DNA of 15,942 bases. Origin: Oscillospiraceae bacterium. Lineage in GTDB: Bacteria > Bacillota > Clostridia > Oscillospirales > Ruminococcaceae. Position 1 is the stretch's first letter; each line of letters opens with the position of its first letter. Both the position numbers and the translations under genes were made by a program. The stretch is taken from positions 1 to 15,942 of the forward strand of contig DXWR01000033.1 in the NCBI GenBank assembly GCA_019416775.1. The letters run 5' to 3'. Below the pieces are notes generated by a model. It did not search any database. It was not told the DNA's origin and saw nothing but the letters and a program-made list of their open reading frames with translations. Positions 7,058 through 12,971 of the stretch are shown here, in pieces.

Positions 7058-7792
7058 CTAACCGCCGTCCCGCACCACCTGGGTGATGGAGGAAAACAGG
7101 CTTCGGTTGCGCTCTAGGTCGTAGGCGGAAAGGTTGGTGTCGGTGCAGGAAAACAACAGGGAAGCAGCATCTTGTGAATCCATTTGCAGCACCTGCTCTA
7201 ACTGGATCTGCACTAACTGCAGGGCTCCGCTGGTTTCGTTGCTGAAAAACAGATCTGCCTGCCGGGGAGCGTCTGCCACGGACAGCCCGGCGGGGAAGCG
7301 ATACCGTCCCGTGATCACCTCCTGGGCCAGGGAAATCTCTGCTAGGGGGAACTGCTGGGCGATTTTACACAGGCCGGTTTCGTCAATCCGCACCCAACCG
7401 TCCAAGGTGGTTCCAAGCACTCCTTGGGCTGCTTGGATCAGCTGATCCGGACCGCCGTAATTGTATTGGCCCAGCAAGGTATCGGTGTAAAGCCGCACGG
7501 TGGCGGTTTGGGTGAGATCGATGTTTTGGATATGGGCTTTTTGATCCAGCTGATCAAACCGGAGCAGTACCATACGCTGGGGTTCTTGGTTTTTCTCCCG
7601 GCAGCCGATGAGCAGCAGGTTACAGCTGTTGCCCACCCCTACAGGCACTGTAGGGGCAGTGTCCACCGGCTGTTCCTTCATGGCAGAAAAGACTATGGCA
7701 CAGCATACCGCCAAGGCACTTCCCAGCACCAGCAGGCTCAGCAGAAAAGCGGTCCAAAAGGGGCGGTACCCTTTGGTGAAAAATCCGGACAT
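7058..7792 (-). CDS. Membrane protein with a degenerate LytR-CpsA-Psr (LCP)-like domain
   Basis: A 244-residue protein with a short basic cytoplasmic start, one membrane helix (about 14-36) and an extracellular domain. The domain keeps the outline of the LCP family: NLLLIG (58-63), the position of a second strand VLLRFDQLDQKAHIQNI, YNYGGPDQLIQAAQGVLG (110-127, compare the LCP Y-GG-x-x-L-x-x-x-x-x-x-x-G motif) and a V-x-I-D-x-x-G-L region at 134-141. LCP proteins attach wall polymers to peptidoglycan using conserved Arg and Asp residues that bind the polyprenyl pyrophosphate. Those residues (the D-x-R and RDT motifs) are not visible here; LTQTAT stands where RDT is expected. It may therefore be a non-catalytic relative, and the family call is tentative. 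AAGGAGGGG 8 bases before the start is buried in a long hairpin. It lies 54 bases behind the Nudix gene. Confidence 0.6.
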   Translation of the reverse strand: MSGFFTKGYRPFWTAFLLSLLVLGSALAVCCAIVFSAMKEQPVDTAPTVPVGVGNSCNLLLIGCREKNQEPQRMVLLRFDQLDQKAHIQNIDLTQTATVRLYTDTLLGQYNYGGPDQLIQAAQGVLGTTLDGWVRIDETGLCKIAQQFPLAEISLAQEVITGRYRFPAGLSVADAPRQADLFFSNETSGALQLVQIQLEQVLQMDSQDAASLLFSCTDTNLSAYDLERNRSLFSSITQVVRDGG

Positions 7793-7798
7793 AATGCG

Positions 7799-7838
7799 TT
7801 CCCCTCCTTGCCGGTAGTATGGCCGGTCCGGAGGGGAA
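7799..7838 (-). promoter_or_regulatory. Hairpin sequestering the RBS of the LCP-like gene
   Basis: On the minus strand TTCCCCTCC (7838-7830) is exactly complementary to GGAGGGGAA (7807-7799), which includes the ribosome binding site of the LCP-like gene. Inside, a second pair CCGG/CCGG extends the stem across a 3x3 internal loop. No U-run follows, so it does not look like a terminator. The 5' arm begins 8 bases after the Nudix stop codon. Confidence 0.65.
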
Positions 7839-7846
7839 TAGTCGGT

Positions 7847-8260
7847 TTAATAGCATTTTTTAATGATGGTCTTGACCCGGTTTACCAATTGGCGGTCGTT
7901 GTCGTAGTTGAGCCATTTAGGGGCTAGGGAGATTTCCACCCACTTTACCTGGCTGACCTCTTCCGGCTGGGGGTGGATTTCCTTAGAAGTGACCCACGCC
8001 AGAAAATATACCACGTTCTTAATGGTATCCTTCCGGGGAGAATAGGATACGACTTCCCGGAAGCTGGTATCGATCTGTACCTCCAGGCCGGTTTCTTCCC
8101 GGACTTCCCGACGGGCAGTTTCCGCCTCTGTTTCACCCGGTTCCACATGGCCTTTGGGGAAAGACCAATGACCACCGTTGGTGTGCTTGATTAAAAGCAA
8201 TTCCGTGTTACCGTGGTGCTTTCGGAAGATGACAGCACCGCAGGATTTTTCATGCTCCAT
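7847..8260 (-). CDS. Nudix hydrolase, diadenosine tetraphosphatase-like
   Basis: A 137-residue cytoplasmic hydrolase of nucleoside diphosphate derivatives. The Nudix box is complete from G37 to L59 (G-x5-E-x7-R-E-x2-E-E-x-G-L), with E52, E55 and E56 as metal ligands. The N-terminus MEHEKSCGAVIFR and the stretch HWSFPKGH are typical of the small bis(5'-nucleosyl)-tetraphosphatase group, which cleaves Ap4A; VKWVEI and the C-terminal helix fit this too. The true substrate could also be another dinucleotide or a damaged nucleotide. GAGGAGGGAAGG precedes the start. It appears to be the first gene of a minus-strand unit with the LCP-like gene, and is divergent from the transketolase operon. Confidence 0.88.
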   Translation of the reverse strand: MEHEKSCGAVIFRKHHGNTELLLIKHTNGGHWSFPKGHVEPGETEAETARREVREETGLEVQIDTSFREVVSYSPRKDTIKNVVYFLAWVTSKEIHPQPEEVSQVKWVEISLAPKWLNYDNDRQLVNRVKTIIKKCY

Positions 8261-8285
8261 GGCCTTCCCTCCTCTTTCCTTATAT

Positions 8286-8294
8286 AGTGTATCA
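8286..8294 (-). promoter_or_regulatory. Possible extended -10 promoter of the Nudix gene
   Basis: On the minus strand TGA-TACACT (8294-8286) fits an extended -10, about 25 bases before the start codon. No convincing -35 is seen. An overlapping TATATA further on is an alternative. Confidence 0.35.
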
Positions 8295-8347
8295 CATTCT
8301 GGGGGAAGAGGAGGATTTTTTGCACAAAATTAGGGAAAATTCTACTT

Positions 8348-8370
8348 TTTCCACAATGCCGCGGTGGAAA
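8348..8370. repeat. Inverted repeat in the Nudix-transketolase intergenic region
   Basis: TTTCCAC (8348-8354) and GTGGAAA (8364-8370) are exact inverted copies around 9 bases. It lies between the two divergent promoters, so it could be a shared operator; nothing else supports that. Confidence 0.35.
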
Positions 8371-8437
8371 TCCGGGGAGATTCTTCCATCCTTTGTCCGG
8401 CAAAAGAAAAGGAATTCGAAAAAATACTCAAAAACCA

Positions 8438-8466
8438 TTGCAATCCACAAAAACTTTTTGTATAAT
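8438..8466 (+). promoter_or_regulatory. Promoter of the transketolase operon
   Basis: TTGCAA (8438-8443) and a perfect TATAAT (8461-8466) are 17 bases apart. Transcription would start near 8473. A small hairpin, GCGGC (8478-8482) with GCCGC (8498-8502), lies at the 5' end of the leader. Confidence 0.8.
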
Positions 8467-8540
8467 TGAGAGGTAAAGCGGCGTACATTCTCCCATAGCC
8501 GCCAACCTACGATTTTGAATGAAAAGGGCAGGTGCAAACA

Positions 8541-9374
8541 ATGGACATTAAACAATTGCAGATTATGGCCACCAAAGTTCGGATCGGCGTAATCGAAGGC
8601 GTTTATGCAGCGCAGGCCGGCCATCCCGGCGGTTCTTTGTCGGCAGCGGATATCTTCACTTATCTCTATTTCCAGGAAATGAAGATCGATCCCCAAAATC
8701 CCAAAGATCCCGATCGGGACCGCTTTGTTCTCAGCAAGGGCCACACCGCCCCCGGCTACTATGCCGCGCTGGCGAACCGGGGTTACTTCCCGGTGGAAGA
8801 ACTGAAAACCCTCCGTCAGATCGGTTCTCGCTTGCAGGGCCACCCCGACATGAAGGGCATCCCCGGTGTGGATATGTCCTCCGGAAGCTTGGGCCAAGGC
8901 ATTTCCTGTGCCGTGGGCATGGCTGAAGCCGGCAAGCTCATGGGCAAGGATTACCGTGTCTACACCCTGTTAGGCGACGGTGAAATCGAAGAAGGCCAGG
9001 TTTGGGAAGCAGCCATGTTTGCCGGCAACCACGCTCTGGACAACCTGGTGGTGATCGTGGACAACAACAACCTTCAGATCGACGGCACTATCGAAGAAGT
9101 AAACTCCCCCTATCCCATTGACAAGAAATTTGAAGCCTTCAAGTTCCATGTCATCAACTGCGACGCCCACGATTTCAATTCCCTCAAGGCGGCGTTTGAC
9201 GAAGCCAGAGCCACCAAGGGCGTTCCTACCTGCATTGTGGCGAAGAGCGTCAAGGGCAAGGGCGTTTCCTACATGGAAAACAACGTGGCTTGGCATGGCA
9301 CTGCCCCCAAGACCGATAAATATGAAATCGCCATGGACGAGCTGACCAAGCACCTGGCAGAACTGGAGGGTTAA
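8541..9374 (+). CDS. Transketolase, N-terminal subunit
   Basis: A 277-residue subunit carrying the thiamine-diphosphate pyrophosphate-binding half of transketolase. With its partner it moves two-carbon units between sugar phosphates in the non-oxidative pentose phosphate pathway. Visible motifs are GHPGGSLSAADI (27-38), KGHTAPGYYA (66-75), QGHPD (99-103), SGSLGQGIS (114-122) and the TPP motif GDGEIEEGQVWEAA (145-158) ending in DNNNLQIDG (174-182). Length is right for the split form, which lacks the central pyrimidine domain. The start is ATG 8541, with AGGTG 6 bases upstream; an in-frame GTG at 8532 is part of that region and is less likely. The C-terminal subunit follows after 4 bases, with its ribosome binding site inside this gene. 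Strong codon bias suggests high expression. Confidence 0.93.
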   Translation: MDIKQLQIMATKVRIGVIEGVYAAQAGHPGGSLSAADIFTYLYFQEMKIDPQNPKDPDRDRFVLSKGHTAPGYYAALANRGYFPVEELKTLRQIGSRLQGHPDMKGIPGVDMSSGSLGQGISCAVGMAEAGKLMGKDYRVYTLLGDGEIEEGQVWEAAMFAGNHALDNLVVIVDNNNLQIDGTIEEVNSPYPIDKKFEAFKFHVINCDAHDFNSLKAAFDEARATKGVPTCIVAKSVKGKGVSYMENNVAWHGTAPKTDKYEIAMDELTKHLAELEG

Positions 9375-9378
9375 GACA

Positions 9379-10320
9379 ATGGCTGATGTAAAGAAAATTG
9401 CAACCAGAGAAAGCTATGGCAACGCTCTGGTAGAATGCTATCCGGATTTCCCCAACCTGGTGGTGCTGGACGCCGACCTGGCAGCCGCCACCAAAACCGG
9501 TATCTTCAAAAAAGCGCATCCGGAACGCCACATCGACTGCGGCATTGCGGAATGCAACATGATGAGCATCGCTGCCGGTATGGCAGCCGCCGGGATGATC
9601 CCCTTTGCCTCTACCTTTGCTATGTTCGCCGCCGGGCGGGCCTTTGAGCAGGTGCGCAACTCCATCGGATATCCCCACCTGAATGTGAAGATCGGCGCTA
9701 CCCACGCCGGTATTTCCGTGGGCGAAGACGGTGCTACCCACCAGTGCAACGAGGACATCGCTCTCATGCGGGCTATTCCCGGCATGGTGGTAATCAACCC
9801 CAGTGACGACGTGGAAGCCAGAGCTGCAGTTCGGGCTGCCTTGGAGTACCAGGGCCCGGTGTACCTCCGGTTTGGTCGTTTAGCAGTACCGGTGATTAAC
9901 GACCGCCCCGACTACAAGTTTGAATTGGGCAAGGGCGTTACCTTGAAAGAAGGCAAGGACATCACCATCGTGGCCACCGGCCTGACGGTGAGCGAAGCGT
10001 TGGCAGCGGCCCAAAGCCTGGAAGCCGAAGGCATCGATGCCGGTGTGATCAACATTCATACCATCAAGCCCCTGGATAAAGAACTGATCCAGGCAGCTGC
10101 CGCCAAGACCGGCAAGCTGGTGACGGTGGAAGAACACTCCATCATCGGCGGCCTGGGCGACGCTGTGTTGGAAGCGATCCGGGAGAACCCGGTACCGGTG
10201 TACAAGATCGGTGTCAACGACGAGTTCGGCCACTCCGGCCCGGCTGCGAAACTGATCGAAATGTACGGCCTTACCGCCGGCCCCATCGCCAAGCGCGTGA
10301 AGGAAATCCTGGGCAAATAA
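9379..10320 (+). CDS. Transketolase, C-terminal subunit
   Basis: A 313-residue partner of the preceding gene, holding the pyrimidine-binding and C-terminal domains of transketolase. HIDCGIAECNMMSIAAGMA includes the conserved glutamate E58 that activates the thiamine ring; FASTFAMFAAGRAFEQVRNSI, THAGISVGEDGATHQ and the C-terminal domain from about 190 (TIVATGLTVSEALAAA, VNIHTIKPLD-like INIHTIKPLD, VTVEEHSIIGGLG) are all typical. GGAGGG (9365-9370) overlaps the end of the upstream gene, so the subunits are co-translated. A terminator follows. DXP synthase shares this domain order, but the split form and the motifs here favour transketolase. Its erythrose-4-phosphate product feeds the DAHP synthase encoded nearby. 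Confidence 0.93.
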   Translation: MADVKKIATRESYGNALVECYPDFPNLVVLDADLAAATKTGIFKKAHPERHIDCGIAECNMMSIAAGMAAAGMIPFASTFAMFAAGRAFEQVRNSIGYPHLNVKIGATHAGISVGEDGATHQCNEDIALMRAIPGMVVINPSDDVEARAAVRAALEYQGPVYLRFGRLAVPVINDRPDYKFELGKGVTLKEGKDITIVATGLTVSEALAAAQSLEAEGIDAGVINIHTIKPLDKELIQAAAAKTGKLVTVEEHSIIGGLGDAVLEAIRENPVPVYKIGVNDEFGHSGPAAKLIEMYGLTAGPIAKRVKEILGK

Positions 10321-10349
10321 TCCATACCCAACTCCATCCAAATCTTCTT

Positions 10350-10384
10350 ACCCGCTGTTCTTTGGGACGGCGGGTTTTCTTTTT
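10350..10384 (+). terminator. Terminator of the transketolase operon
   Basis: ACCCGC (10350-10355) pairs with GCGGGT (10370-10375) and GTTC with GGAC, an 11-bp stem with wobbles around a TTTG loop, followed by TTTTCTTTTT-like sequence (10375-10384). Confidence 0.85.
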
Positions 10385-10426
10385 GTCTGAGTTCGGTTTA
10401 TTCTGAAAAAACAGCCTTCTTTCCCC

Positions 10427-10457
10427 TTGACTCTCCTATAATAGGATAGTTTATAAT
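10427..10457 (+). promoter_or_regulatory. MerR-type promoter at the 3' end of merR, pointing into it
   Basis: TTGACT (10427-10432) and TATAAT (10452-10457) are both near-perfect but 19 bases apart. The spacer holds a dyad TCCTAT-A-ATAGGA (10434-10446), which extends to CTCTCCTAT/ATAGGATAG with one mismatch. The geometry is that of the mercury-resistance promoter and other MerR targets, where the bound regulator twists an over-long spacer. Direction is rightward, convergent with merR and towards the MATE gene. It lies after the transketolase terminator. Confidence 0.8.
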
Positions 10458-10474
10458 CGGCTATGCTTCCTCGG

Positions 10475-11272
10475 TTATGGAAGGGAACTGCGCAGTTCAA
10501 ATAGGGGGGAAGCAGCGTCCCCCACTTCCACCACCGCCTCTACTTCCATTACCACTTGGGGGACGGGAGCGGAAAACAGTTGGGGAAACCGCTGCCCAGC
10601 GTTGGGCAGGCAGCTTTCTTCCGTTTGAAGAAACCGGTACCGGGCAGCGGGGAGCACTTTTAATTGGTGAATGGTTGCCGGGGTGTTTTCCAAAGGGTCT
10701 ACTTCCAAAAAGGCGTACTGCTGGGGAGATTTTCCCGGATATGCCAGCAGTCCGAATTCAAACCGAGGAGGTAAACCCAGAGTTTGAGCCAGTTGGTAAA
10801 GTTGCCCTACTACATGGTAAAAGTCGGCAGTGTTCTGCACTCCGGCAAAGGGGAGAGTCAGGCAGGCTTTTTCCGGCAGGGGAAAGACGTTGTTCTCAAG
10901 GGATTGCTGCAGCTGCTGGCTGCGCTGAAGATCCTCCTGAACCTGCCCCAGAAAGTCTAGCCGGGCCTGAATGGAGCGGATCTTCTCCTGGGCCAGCCGC
11001 TGTCCTTGCTCCAGCAGCTTTGCATAGTGGATCTGCTTGTGTTGGGCGTCCAGAAATCCAGGAAACTGCTTTAAAGGGATGTCCAACTCTAAGCAGAGCT
11101 GGATGGCGTCTACCACATGGACCTGGGACAGGGCGTAGTAGCGGTAGCCGGTATCCGGGTCCACATAGGCGGGGAGCAGCACCCCGATCTCATCGTAGTA
11201 TCGCAATGATTTGATGTTGGCTCCCGATAATTTGGAAAAGGTTCCAATGGGGAGCAGTTTGGTTTTGTCCAT
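10475..11272 (-). CDS. MerR-family transcriptional regulator, BltR/BmrR-like
   Basis: A 265-residue DNA-binding regulator. The N-terminal winged helix-turn-helix has the family pattern LLPIGTFSKLSGANIKSLRYYDEIGVLLPA (7-36) and the wing VDPDTGYRYYALSQV (37-51). A helical region (about 75-120, rich in Gln/Leu/Arg) is the dimerisation coiled coil. The C-terminal part (about 125-265) is the size of a GyrI-like effector-binding domain, as in multidrug sensors of the BmrR/BltR kind. The start is ATG 11272, 10 bases after GGAGGG; a TTG at 11290 overlaps that site and is unlikely. It is divergent from a MATE pump, the usual arrangement for a drug-responsive activator and its target. Two copies of a likely operator flank the gene (10434-10446 and 11286-11298). 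Confidence 0.88.
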   Translation of the reverse strand: MDKTKLLPIGTFSKLSGANIKSLRYYDEIGVLLPAYVDPDTGYRYYALSQVHVVDAIQLCLELDIPLKQFPGFLDAQHKQIHYAKLLEQGQRLAQEKIRSIQARLDFLGQVQEDLQRSQQLQQSLENNVFPLPEKACLTLPFAGVQNTADFYHVVGQLYQLAQTLGLPPRFEFGLLAYPGKSPQQYAFLEVDPLENTPATIHQLKVLPAARYRFLQTEESCLPNAGQRFPQLFSAPVPQVVMEVEAVVEVGDAASPLFELRSSLP

Positions 11273-11285
11273 GGCAGCAAAACCC

Positions 11286-11298
11286 TCCAATCATAGGA
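11286..11298. promoter_or_regulatory. Second copy of the MerR-type dyad, over the merR start region
   Basis: TCCAATCATAGGA matches 11 of 13 bases of the dyad TCCTATAATAGGA found in the promoter at 10427-10457. It covers the merR ribosome binding site and lies next to its predicted transcription start (about 11300), a position that suits autorepression. For the MATE gene it would lie 5 bases before a weak -10-like TTTAGT (11304-11309), the same spacing as in the distal promoter, but no -35 is visible. Confidence 0.55.
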
Positions 11299-11306
11299 AT
11301 GTTTTT

Positions 11307-11335
11307 AGTATAAATCATCCTCCATGCTCTGTCAA
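11307..11335 (-). promoter_or_regulatory. merR promoter
   Basis: On the minus strand a perfect TTGACA (11335-11330) and TATACT (11312-11307) are 17 bases apart. The box overlaps a plus-strand TATAAA (11309-11314) that could serve the MATE gene, so the two divergent start sites would face each other. Confidence 0.8.
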
Positions 11336-11360
11336 CAAACGCAAAAAGGAAAGGATAGTT

Positions 11361-12716
11361 ATGGATTCCAAAGTATTGTTTGCTCATACGCCGCCGTTAA
11401 AACTCTTTTTTCTAGCCTCCATTCCTGGGGCGATAAGCATGCTGGCTTCGGCACTGTATCAGTTGTTGGACGGTATTTTTGTAGGGCAGTTTTTGGGGGC
11501 TACCCCCTTTGCAGCGGTGAACCTGGCTATGCCCTTTGTGATTATTAATTTCTCTTTGGCGGACCTGATCGGAGTGGGGGCTTCGGTGCCCATTTCCATT
11601 GCCCTGGGTCAAGGACAGAAGCGCCGGGCCCACAACATTTTCACCTGCGCCTGTCTGTTGATTGTGGGCGCTGGACTGCTCATCGGCCTGGCCTTGTTTT
11701 TGCTGGCTCCCCTGTTGATTCAATGGATGGGAGCAGAGGGGGAATTTGCCGCTTTGGCGGTGGACTACATCCGGGTGTACGCTCTTTGTTCCCCGGTAAC
11801 CACCATTGTTTTTGCTATGGATAACTTCCTGCGGATCAGCGGATATATCCGGGGCAGTATGTTTCTCAACATTCTTATGTCGGTGCTCAGCGCCGGATTG
11901 GAGTTTCTCTTTCTGGCAGTGCTGGGATGGGGAATCTGGGCGGCGGCTTTAGCCACCTGCTCCGGTATGTTTGTCTGCGCCCTACTGGCAATGATCCCCT
12001 TTTTCCGCGGCAAGGCCGTGCTGCGGTTCCGCAAACCCAAATTCTCCTGGAGGATGATCCGGCAGATCGTGGCCTGCGGCAGCCCCAACTTTTTAAACAA
12101 TGTGGCGGGCCGGATCACTTCTATTTTGATGAATTTGATTTTGGTCCGTCTGGGCGGGGAGACAGCGGTGTCGGTATACGGCATTTTGATGTACGTGGAC
12201 GGCTTTATCCAGCCGCTGCTCTACGGCACCTGCGACTCCTTGCAGCCTGCAGTGGGCTTTAACTGGGGAGCAGGGAAGTACTCCCGGGTTCGGGCCATTG
12301 AAAAGTGCTGCTTTGCCGCCAGCATTGTGATTTCTCTGGTGTCGGTAGCGGCGATTCTGCTTTTTCCCGGCCCCATCACACAGCTGTTTATGGCGGATGC
12401 CGGACCGGAAGTACTGGCTATGTCCATTGGAGCGTTGCAGCTCTTTGCTATCACTTATCTGACCCGCTGGTTTTCCTTTGCCACTCAAAGCTATTTGCTG
12501 GCGGTGGAGAAGTCCTTGCAGGCTTCTATTATTTCGGTGTCCACCGCGCTGATCTTTCCGGTGGCGCTCATTGGAGTACTGTGGTCTTTAGGACTCACCG
12601 GCATCTGGCTGAACTTTGCCGGCACGGCGTTGCTGGCGGGGATTCTGGCAGGAATTTTGCTGTGGAAGCTTCGTCCGGAGCTGTCCCGTCCCGACGTGGA
12701 AACTGTCGCCAAATAA
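11361..12716 (+). CDS. MATE-family multidrug efflux transporter
   Basis: A 451-residue inner-membrane protein of about 12 hydrophobic segments arranged as two related halves, the normal size for MATE exporters, which expel cationic drugs in exchange for Na+ or H+. Typical features are LFFLASIPGAISMLASALYQLLDGIFVGQFLG at the start, GVGASVPISIALGQGQKRRA after the second or third helix, and in the second half FIQPLLYGTCDSLQPAVGFNWGAGKYSRVR, the counterpart of the same loop. AAGGAAAGGA precedes the start at 11361. It is transcribed away from a MerR-type regulator and has no clear strong promoter of its own; the only near-consensus plus-strand promoter upstream is the MerR-type one at 10427-10457. 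Substrates are unknown. Confidence 0.92.
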   Translation: MDSKVLFAHTPPLKLFFLASIPGAISMLASALYQLLDGIFVGQFLGATPFAAVNLAMPFVIINFSLADLIGVGASVPISIALGQGQKRRAHNIFTCACLLIVGAGLLIGLALFLLAPLLIQWMGAEGEFAALAVDYIRVYALCSPVTTIVFAMDNFLRISGYIRGSMFLNILMSVLSAGLEFLFLAVLGWGIWAAALATCSGMFVCALLAMIPFFRGKAVLRFRKPKFSWRMIRQIVACGSPNFLNNVAGRITSILMNLILVRLGGETAVSVYGILMYVDGFIQPLLYGTCDSLQPAVGFNWGAGKYSRVRAIEKCCFAASIVISLVSVAAILLFPGPITQLFMADAGPEVLAMSIGALQLFAITYLTRWFSFATQSYLLAVEKSLQASIISVSTALIFPVALIGVLWSLGLTGIWLNFAGTALLAGILAGILLWKLRPELSRPDVETVAK

Positions 12717-12725
12717 ATCTAATTT

Positions 12726-12762
12726 GCCCCGCTGCTTTTTTCAGAGCGGGGCTTTGCATTTT
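12726..12762 (+). terminator. Terminator after the MATE gene
   Basis: GCCCCGCT (12726-12733) pairs exactly with AGCGGGGC (12745-12752), followed by the imperfect T-tract TTTGCATTTT. Confidence 0.8.
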
Positions 12763-12821
12763 GTCTGGGAAAAGGTTGCAAATCAGAAGAATTGCATTGT
12801 TTTTGGAAGGAACCGACAGAA

Positions 12822-12837
12822 TTGGAACTTTTTCCAA
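12822..12837. repeat. Inverted repeat just upstream of the ilvB promoter
   Basis: TTGGAA (12822-12827) and TTCCAA (12832-12837) are exact inverted copies around 4 bases, ending 7 bases before the -35 box. The place suits an activator or repressor site, but no regulator can be named. Confidence 0.4.
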
Positions 12838-12844
12838 AAGGACG

Positions 12845-12873
12845 TTGAATTTTGAGGGAGAATAGAGTATAAT
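12845..12873 (+). promoter_or_regulatory. Promoter of the ilvBN(C) operon
   Basis: TTGAAT (12845-12850) and a perfect TATAAT (12868-12873) are 17 bases apart. Transcription would start near 12880, giving a leader of about 92 bases. Confidence 0.8.
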
Positions 12874-12877
12874 GTTT

Positions 12878-12933
12878 GGTATACAGGCAGCAGGGAGCTA
12901 TACCGTTTTGGTAAAGAATGCTGCCGTATATCC
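12878..12933 (+). promoter_or_regulatory. Structured leader of ilvB with alternative hairpins
   Basis: GGCAGCA (12886-12892) pairs with TGCTGCC (12919-12925), extended by TATAC/GTATA outside it. Alternatively GGTATA (12878-12883) pairs with TATACC (12899-12904), and the ACC of this copy can pair with GGT at 12910-12912. The first two structures share the 5' arm and exclude each other. No T-box sequence motif and no leader peptide rich in Leu/Ile/Val was found. Confidence 0.5.
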
Positions 12934-12971
12934 AAAATAAACAATATTTTAATAAGGAGGCAAAGACGCCC

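Noticed and set aside
9379..10320. 1-deoxyxylulose-5-phosphate synthase as an alternative to transketolase C-terminal subunit
   Set aside because: That enzyme is a single chain with a different TPP-domain arrangement; the split pair here and its motifs match two-subunit transketolase.
10463..10504. 13-codon open frame just after the MerR-type promoter
   Set aside because: No ribosome binding site and the ATG sits at the predicted transcription start.
10477..11214. Open frame of 245 codons on the plus strand across merR
   Set aside because: Its translation is Pro/Gly/Arg-rich with no recognisable motif and no ribosome binding site; it is the shadow of merR. The plus-strand promoter before it is explained as a regulatory element.
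12872..12940. 22-codon open frame in the ilvB leader as an attenuator peptide
   Set aside because: Its ATG overlaps the -10 box, so it is not on the transcript, and it has no run of Leu, Ile or Val codons.
12726..12971. T-box riboswitch before ilvB
   Set aside because: No AGGGTGG-type T-box sequence, and the leader of about 92 bases is too short for a specifier stem plus antiterminator.
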